From: Sambucus nigra
Lineage: Eukaryota > Streptophyta > Magnoliopsida > Dipsacales > Adoxaceae
Direction of reading: 5' to 3'
DNA length: 64,000 nt
NCBI GenBank assembly: GCA_949130495.1
Contig: OX422207.1
Location: 788,320,384 to 788,384,383 of the forward strand
Shown: one piece after another, positions 58,438 to 64,000 of the stretch
Numbering within the stretch: position 1 is the stretch's first letter
How the letters are laid out: each line of letters begins with the position of its first letter
Program-made: the position numbers and the translations under genes
Notes under the pieces: generated by a model
Database searches by the model: none
What the model was told of the DNA's origin: nothing
The model's input: only the letters and a program-made list of their open reading frames with translations

Positions 58438-61400
58438 TCATTGATAATACTTGCGAAGGTGTTCAGCATTCTAAGCATTTTTGAATTCTTCTCCTTCTAG
58501 AGTTGCTATTCGGTAAGTTCCTGGTCGAACGAATTATGTAACTCGGTAAGGTCCATGCCAATTTGCTTCCAATTTATTGTGCTTCTGAATGACCTTCTTT
58601 AGCACATAATCTCCTTCTTTTAAATCGCATTTCTTCACCCTTTTATTGTAGAACAGAGCTGTGCGTTGTTGGTAAGCAGCATTCCTAATGGCTGCCTCTT
58701 CTCTTACTTCCTCGAGCATATCCAAATCCAGTCTTCTCATCAAGTCACTGACTGGGGAATTGAAATTCAGCACTCTGTGTGTTGGGAGACCTAACTCGGC
58801 AGGTATTACAGCCTCACTTCCAAATGCCAGCATATATGGTGATTCTCCAGTCGCTGCTTGGGGAGTTGTTCGGTAAGCCCACAATACTGATTGTAGCTCG
58901 TTAATCCAGTTAGCTTTAGCTTCATTTAGCCTTTTCTTCAGACCATTCAACAGTGTTCTATTCTTCACTTCAGTCTGTCCATTGCTTTGAGGATGGCCTG
59001 GTGCTGAATGGACCTTCAAAATGTTCGACTGATGACAATAAGCAGCAAATTTTTCGTTATCAAATTGGGTTCCATGGTCTGTGATGAAGGCATGAGGGAG
59101 ACCATATCGACAGATGATATTCTTCCAAACAAACTGGTATACCTTCTCGTACGTCATGTCGATGAGGGGTTCAGCTTCTACCCACTTAGTAAAATAGTCT
59201 ACTGCAACGACAAGGTACTTAAATCTTCCTCGGGTGGTCGGCAATGGTCCCACCAAATCAATTCCCCACATGGCGAATGGCCAAGGGGAAGTTATGGGTG
59301 TCAACAATGCTTGTGGAGATCGTCGGACAGAGGAAAAACGTTGGCACTTGTCACATTTCTTAGCATAGGCTATACAATCAGCCCTCATCATTGGCCAATA
59401 GTATCCTTGAGTCATTACCCTTTGTAAAAGTGTTCGACCTGCTACATGAGCTCCACAAGACCCTTCATGGATCTCTTCAATCAATTCTTTCACTTCGGAG
59501 GGATGTACACATCTCTGCAAACCTGCCATAATTCCTCGTCTATATAAAATACCATTAGTTAATACATACCAAGCAGCTTTATACTTCAATTTTTTAGCAG
59601 CGAGCTTATCCTTTGGCAATCCTCCCTCTTCAATATATATCCTGATGGGATCCATCCAAGATGGTCCTAAATCAAAGGTAATAACATTCATCGTCAAGTT
59701 TTCATCTATGCTCCGACTTTCCAATACTTCAATTGGTATCGTTCTTCGCAGCTCGGTACGAGTAGCTGATGCTAGTCGGGCCAGTGCGTCTGCTTGTACA
59801 TTCTCCATCCTCGGTATTCTCACCAATTGAATGGCATCAAATTCTGTCAGTAACTCCATCACCTTTGCATGATACTTTGCCATTAAATCTCCTTTAACTG
59901 CATATGTTCCTGTCATCTGATTTACAATTAATTGAGAATCACTGAATACAATTACTTGCCGTGCTTCCATAACTTTTGCTAAGTTTAAACCCGCTATCAT
60001 GGCCTCATACTCAGCTTCATTATTAGAGGCTTTGAATTGGAATCGTAAAGCATATTCCATGTCAATCTCGTCTGGGGTGCTCAAAACCATTCCTGCCCCA
60101 CAACCTGCTGTGCAAGATGAGCCATCTACATATAATCTCCATATGGGCAACCCGTCTTCAAATTTCTTATCTGATAGAGTTCCTCGGTGAAATATTTGTT
60201 GTTTCTTTTCATCCTCCCCTGGCACTTTTCGTTCCTTGTTGACCATCTCTTCTCGTTCTTCAACCATTCGGGGCTGGTTTGAATTTGAAGTTGATGATCC
60301 TTCTACATCCATAGGGCCTTTTACCAACCGGAGTTGGTCTGGACTTAAGTCTGTTGATCCTGTAACATCCACAGGTTGGTCAGCGGGAAATTTTTGTTCC
60401 TCGGGGGTATCAGGATATGTAAATTCTGTAATAAAATCTGCTACAGGTTGCCCTTTCAATGATGCTCTGGGCTCATACACAATATCATATTCACCGAGCT
60501 CTATTGTCCAGTACATCAATCTCCCTGACTTTTCTGGCTTATGAAGGGCTTGCCTCAGTGGCATGTCGGTATAAACGACGATGGTATGGGCCTGGAAATA
60601 TGGCCTCATTCTTCTACTTGCTTCAATTAATGCCAATGCCAATTTTTCCAGCTTTGGGTACCTGATTTCTGCTCCTCGGAAAGCCTTACTTGTGTAATAG
60701 ATTGGTTTCTGGACTCCATTCTCCAATCTAATCAATGTTGAACTGACTGCATTCTCTGATACTGCCAGATACAAATACAACTTCTCTCCTATTATTGGCC
60801 TGGACAACAATGGAGGTGCTCCCAAATACTTTTTCAAGTCTTGAAAGGCCTTTTCACATTCATCAGTCCACTCAAAAGTTCTTCGGAGTGTTTTGAAGAA
60901 TGGGAGGCATTTGTCAGTTGCTCGGGATACAAATCTGTTGAGCGCTGCAACTCGTCCTGTAAGACTCTGCACTTCTTTCTTTGTTGTTGGAGATCGCAAC
61001 CCTGAAAGAGCTTTGATCTTATCTGGATTTGCTTCAATGCCTCGCTGGTTGACAATGTATCCGAGAAACATTCCTTCTCGTACTCCAAATGTGCACTTCG
61101 TCGGGTTGAGCTTCATTTGGTATTTATCCAGTTGATCAAATGTCTGAGCTAAGTCAACTACATGATCTGCAGCTTTCTTGCTTTTTGTCAGCATATCATC
61201 GACATAGACTTCCATGTTGCAACTGATTTGTTCGGTGAAGACCTTGTTCATCAGCCGCTGGTATGTCGCTCCTGCATTTTTCAAACCAAAAGGCATAACA
61301 TTATAGCAATAAGTTCCCCTAGGGGTAATAAAGGAAGTACTTTCCCTGTCTTCAGGTTTCATCTTGATCTGGTTGTAACCAGAATACACATCCATGAAGC

Positions 61401-61941
61401 TGAGCAGCTCATGTCCCGAGGTAGCATCCACTAGTTGGTCAATTCTGGGCAATGGAAAATGATCTTTTGGGCATGCCTTGTTGAGATCAGTGAAATCAAC
61501 ACACATTCTCCATTTATTGTTCTTCTTCTTTACCATCACCACATTTGCCAGCCAGTCTGGATATTTCACATCTTCAATGAATTGGGCTTTCTGGAGCTTC
61601 TCGACCTCCTCTTGTATAGCTTGATTCTTCTCGGGGCTAAATACCCTTCTTCTCTGCTTCACAGGCTTGATCTCCTTATTCACATTGAGTTCATGACATA
61701 AGAAGTTTGGATCTATTCCTGGCATGTCCTCATGACTCCATGCGAAAGTTTTCTTCCTGTTTCTTAAGAACATTATCAACTCTTGTTTTATTGAAGCATC
61801 CAACGACGAACCTATCTGAGTTACTCGTTCAGGGTGCTCCTCGTCCAGAATAATATTTTCTGTAGATTCTACTACCTGTCCTTTTACAAGTTGGGATTCA
61901 TCCCTGGGATCAAGAGTTTCAATTTCTGTACCTTCCTCCAC
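58438..61941 (-). CDS. Tat-type pol: RT, dual RNase H, integrase (two late stop codons)
   Basis: Same frame as gag-protease upstream, from which one stop codon (62076-62074) divides it. RT: VMVKKKNNKWRMCVDFTDLN, GLKNAGATYQRLM and the YVDD box at residue 246 (61206). The first RNase H (about residues 385-500) lacks the usual first Asp (LYLYLAVSENAV), as in Tat elements. The second RNase H (about 600-730) looks intact: LYVDGSS, NNEAEYEAM, FSDSQL, VQADALA. Integrase has an HHCC finger (HEGSCGAHVAG...CDKCQ, about 826-865) and a D-D-35-E triad in GIDLVGP, ITDHGTQFD and GQTEVKNR (about 891-988). Stops at 58536-58534 and 58473-58471 fall in the last 33 codons; the family-typical end EHLRKYYQ precedes TGA at 58438. 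Confidence 0.9.
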
Positions 61942-62073
61942 CTGGTAGGTAATAGTCTTTTTCCTTGATTCTTCAGGCTCCTCTTGCTCGACAGATGAAT
62001 AATAGCATTCTCGAGCTATTTTTTGATCACCTTTTACAACTCCTACTCCGAAGTTTATTGGGAATTTTAAGCA
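61942..62073 (-). other. In-frame link between protease and RT
   Basis: After the TAA, the same frame stays open for 44 codons (CLKFPINFGVGVVKGDQKIA, RECYYSSVEQEEPEE) and runs into pol. The segment FGVGVVKGDQKIARECY is typical protease-RT linker of Tat elements. Nothing here looks like the intron known from Ogre elements. Confidence 0.75.
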
Positions 62074-64000
62074 TTAATGCACTGTAGATGGAACTGCTTC
62101 GAACTTCTTCAAACCAACTCTTCCCATGATGATGTTGTAGGCTGACTGCACATTCTTATCCATCACAAAGAAGCGTATTCTTTCTGTTCGACAAGCAGGC
62201 CAAGTTCCAATGAATATGTCCAACTTGATCGTCCCAAGAGGAAAAACTTTCTCGCCAGCAAAACCCAGAAGGGGTCTGTGATAAGGTTCCAATTGAGATA
62301 ATTTCAAATTCAAGCTATCAAAACATGAATAGTACATGATGTCTGCCGAACTACCATTGTCCACCAACACCCTTGAAATCACCACATCTTTCATCCCCAT
62401 TTTGATCACCAAGGGATCGTCATGAGGGTAAAGAACACCGGCCAGATCGTTTTTTGAAAAACCAATAACTAACTTCTCTTTATTTACCTTCCTCAGACGA
62501 TCATCCTCGGCAAGATTTATTCGTTGAATATATGAGCAGGCTTGAGCCTCTCCGAGATAGTCCTTTCTTTCTGTAGTAAGGTCTCCCCCTCCAGCATCTC
62601 CTCCTGTAATAACATTACAATCAAATGACCCAAAACGTATGAAAAATACCTCTCGTTCAGGCTGTCTTGGCTTCTTTGGAAGATCGGGGTCTTCATCTGG
62701 ATCATCTTCATGATCTCTTTTCTTTTTCTCCTCCGTCCGACGAGGAGATCTGGAACGATCTCTAGTTCTATCATCAGTCTTCCTTTCACCTCTGCGATCT
62801 ACATACTTTGACAACTTTCCTCTTCGGATGAGCGTTTCAATCTCGTTCTGAAGGGCTATGCAATTTTTGGTCGTATGGTCATGATCTTTATGGAACTCGC
62901 AATATTTGGCCCTATTTCTCAGTTCAGGATTGGTCCTCAGTTTATCTGGCCACTTGATTTCTTCGTTATTCTTGATTTCTTCTAAAACATGATTAATACC
63001 CATCTTCAATGAAGTATAATTATCATATTTCTTCAGGACTTCCCATGACGTCCTATTATTCTTGGAGTGTTTGTCAACACCATTACCTTTTTGCTCTTTC
63101 TTCTTAGATTTGTCAACCTCCACCTTGGTTTCTTTATCCATATTCTTCTTCGCAGCCATAGCCTCCTCGGTATTCATGATTTTGGCCGCTTTTGCCATCA
63201 ACTCCGACATAGTTTTAGGTGGATCTTTGGCCAAAGTATAATATAACTTGTTAGGCAGCAATCCACTCATCAAAGCAGTGATCGCTGTCTTTTCTTCGTA
63301 ATCTATGACTTCCAACTTCTCGTTATTGAAACGAGTTATGTAATCTCTAGTACTCTCACCTGATTTTTGTCTAACACTTAACAAGTGCGCTACTCGCTTT
63401 ACCGGCTTTGCTCCAAAACAGAAATTACCAATGAACAATTCGGCTAACTGAATAAAAGTCGAAATCTTGCCCCGAGGAAGATTGTTGTACCATATCTGTG
63501 CAGATCCGGTAAGAGTTCCCGAAAACGCTCTACACCTCATCTCGTCGGGGACAGCATATATGTCGGCAGCAGCTTGGTATTGTTCTATATGAAGAACAGG
63601 ATCTGTCTTTCCATCATATTTAGGGGTCACTACAAGTGCTTTAAATTTCGATGGTGTAGGAAAATTCACAATGGCTTGCACAAAAGGTGTCCCTTGAACA
63701 AAAGTTCTCTGTAAGGGATTCCTTTCTTTAACCATTTCTCCAAGTCTGTCCTCCAATCGCTGAATGGAACCCTTCCACGCTTCATTTCCTTCCTCCGGCT
63801 GCTTAGTCCGAGCAATTGATTGTTCTGACGTAGCTTCCTGAGATCTATCTCGACGAGTAGCTGGTCTTGATTGTGCTGATCCTTCTCTCAAACCTGATGG
63901 TGGTCGAAAGCTTCTCGATGGGGCTCTAGGTGGACTCATATCTCTCCTTGGTCCTAACCGACTGAAAGGAGATGCCCTGCTTAATCTTTCCAGGGCGCTA
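62074..64000 (-). CDS. Tat-type gag-protease (N-terminus beyond window)
   Basis: The frame is open to the window edge, so the Met at 63939 may be internal. Gag core: VVTPKYDGKTDPVLHIEQYQ, GTLTGSAQIWYNNLPRGKIS (about 63530-63460), ELFIGNF, KSGESTRDYITRFNNE. A zinc-binding motif of the Tat kind, YCEFHKDHDHTTKNC, lies near 62910-62865, followed by an Arg/Asp-rich stretch. The C-terminal retropepsin has VLVDNGSSADIM (about 62370-62335), Asn replacing the usual Ser/Thr beside the catalytic Asp. The stop TAA at 62076-62074 precedes RT in the same frame. Confidence 0.85.
   Translation of the reverse strand, partial: SALERLSRASPFSRLGPRRDMSPPRAPSRSFRPPSGLREGSAQSRPATRRDRSQEATSEQSIARTKQPEEGNEAWKGSIQRLEDRLGEMVKERNPLQRTFVQGTPFVQAIVNFPTPSKFKALVVTPKYDGKTDPVLHIEQYQAAADIYAVPDEMRCRAFSGTLTGSAQIWYNNLPRGKISTFIQLAELFIGNFCFGAKPVKRVAHLLSVRQKSGESTRDYITRFNNEKLEVIDYEEKTAITALMSGLLPNKLYYTLAKDPPKTMSELMAKAAKIMNTEEAMAAKKNMDKETKVEVDKSKKKEQKGNGVDKHSKNNRTSWEVLKKYDNYTSLKMGINHVLEEIKNNEEIKWPDKLRTNPELRNRAKYCEFHKDHDHTTKNCIALQNEIETLIRRGKLSKYVDRRGERKTDDRTRDRSRSPRRTEEKKKRDHEDDPDEDPDLPKKPRQPEREVFFIRFGSFDCNVITGGDAGGGDLTTERKDYLGEAQACSYIQRINLAEDDRLRKVNKEKLVIGFSKNDLAGVLYPHDDPLVIKMGMKDVVISRVLVDNGSSADIMYYSCFDSLNLKLSQLEPYHRPLLGFAGEKVFPLGTIKLDIFIGTWPACRTERIRFFVMDKNVQSAYNIIMGRVGLKKFEAVPSTVH

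Larger units (their letters stand above)
52836..64000 (-). mobile_element. Young Tat/Retand-type Ty3/gypsy element (5' LTR outside window)
   Basis: Minus orientation. In transcription order it has gag-protease, RT, degenerate RNase H, second RNase H, integrase, a hairpin and tandem-repeat region, two antisense accessory genes, a polypurine tract and a 3' LTR. The dual RNase H and antisense extra ORFs between pol and the 3' LTR are known features of the Tat lineage (for example Grande, Retand). It is inserted in the LINE at 52835; the 5 bp before it are GTTAC. The coding frame is nearly intact, so the insertion is recent compared with everything else here. Confidence 0.9.

Noticed and set aside
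59008..59427. Plus-strand open frames across the pol gene (also 60236-60544, 61162-61434, 61435-61701)
   Set aside because: Shadows of the minus-strand pol, which has clear domains in its own frame.

Overview
The window is AT-rich nuclear DNA of a flowering plant, most likely a eudicot, and is made almost entirely of transposable elements nested in one another. The evidence is Ty3/gypsy elements of the Tat and chromovirus types with 12-nt primer-binding sites for initiator-Met tRNA, plant L1-type LINEs, a CACTA transposon and many AT microsatellites. I see no host protein-coding gene, rRNA gene or tRNA gene. Species cannot be told from the sequence.

Layout from left to right. (1) 1-3425: the 3' part of an old, decayed Tat-type element in + orientation, with antisense accessory genes on the minus strand and a 3' LTR at 2922-3425. 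(2) 3426-6761: non-coding, LTR-like DNA with large perfect palindromes built on TTCGAACGA. (3) 6762-7925: a 5'-truncated LINE. (4) 7930-8228: a piece of a Tat-type LTR. (5) 8229-15748: a dead chromovirus (gag, protease, RT, RNase H, integrase, chromodomain, start of the 3' LTR). Its integrase is split by a 2.6-kb foreign block. (6) 15749-35107: LARD1, a non-coding element with LTRs over 3 kb, sitting in the chromovirus LTR. A 352-bp MITE and a second, oppositely oriented element of the same kind (LARD2, 23809-33151, flanked by the 5-bp duplication AAAAT) lie inside its 3' LTR. (7) 35108-37596: probable continuation of the chromovirus LTR. (8) 37597 to about 40530: a third, diverged LTR of the LARD family. 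(9) 41.7-52.8 kb: a LINE with ORF1 and ORF2, whose endonuclease/RT gene is split by a 6.1-kb CACTA element (44602-50680). (10) 52836-64000: a much younger Tat-type element in minus orientation, inserted in the LINE and running off the right edge.

The most coherent functional unit is the right-hand Tat element. On the minus strand it carries gag-protease-RT-degenerate RNase H-second RNase H-integrase in one frame, broken by only three stop codons. On the plus strand, between pol and the 3' LTR, lie two accessory genes (aORF1, with two introns, and aORF2). The left-hand Tat element keeps the same two genes, both intron positions, and a TATA-like box upstream, although it is far more decayed. 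The sense and antisense genes converge on a 1-kb region of hairpins and a 92-bp tandem repeat.

The LARD elements have no coding capacity. They share primer-binding site, polypurine-tract position and LTR ends of the TGTAACACCC...GTGTCACA kind with chromoviruses, so they probably relied on a chromovirus for movement. They carry paired short palindromes, two microsatellites at fixed LTR positions, and a conserved motif of about 45 bp present once per LTR and twice per internal region. The least explained signals are these palindromes, this motif, and the antisense gene module.
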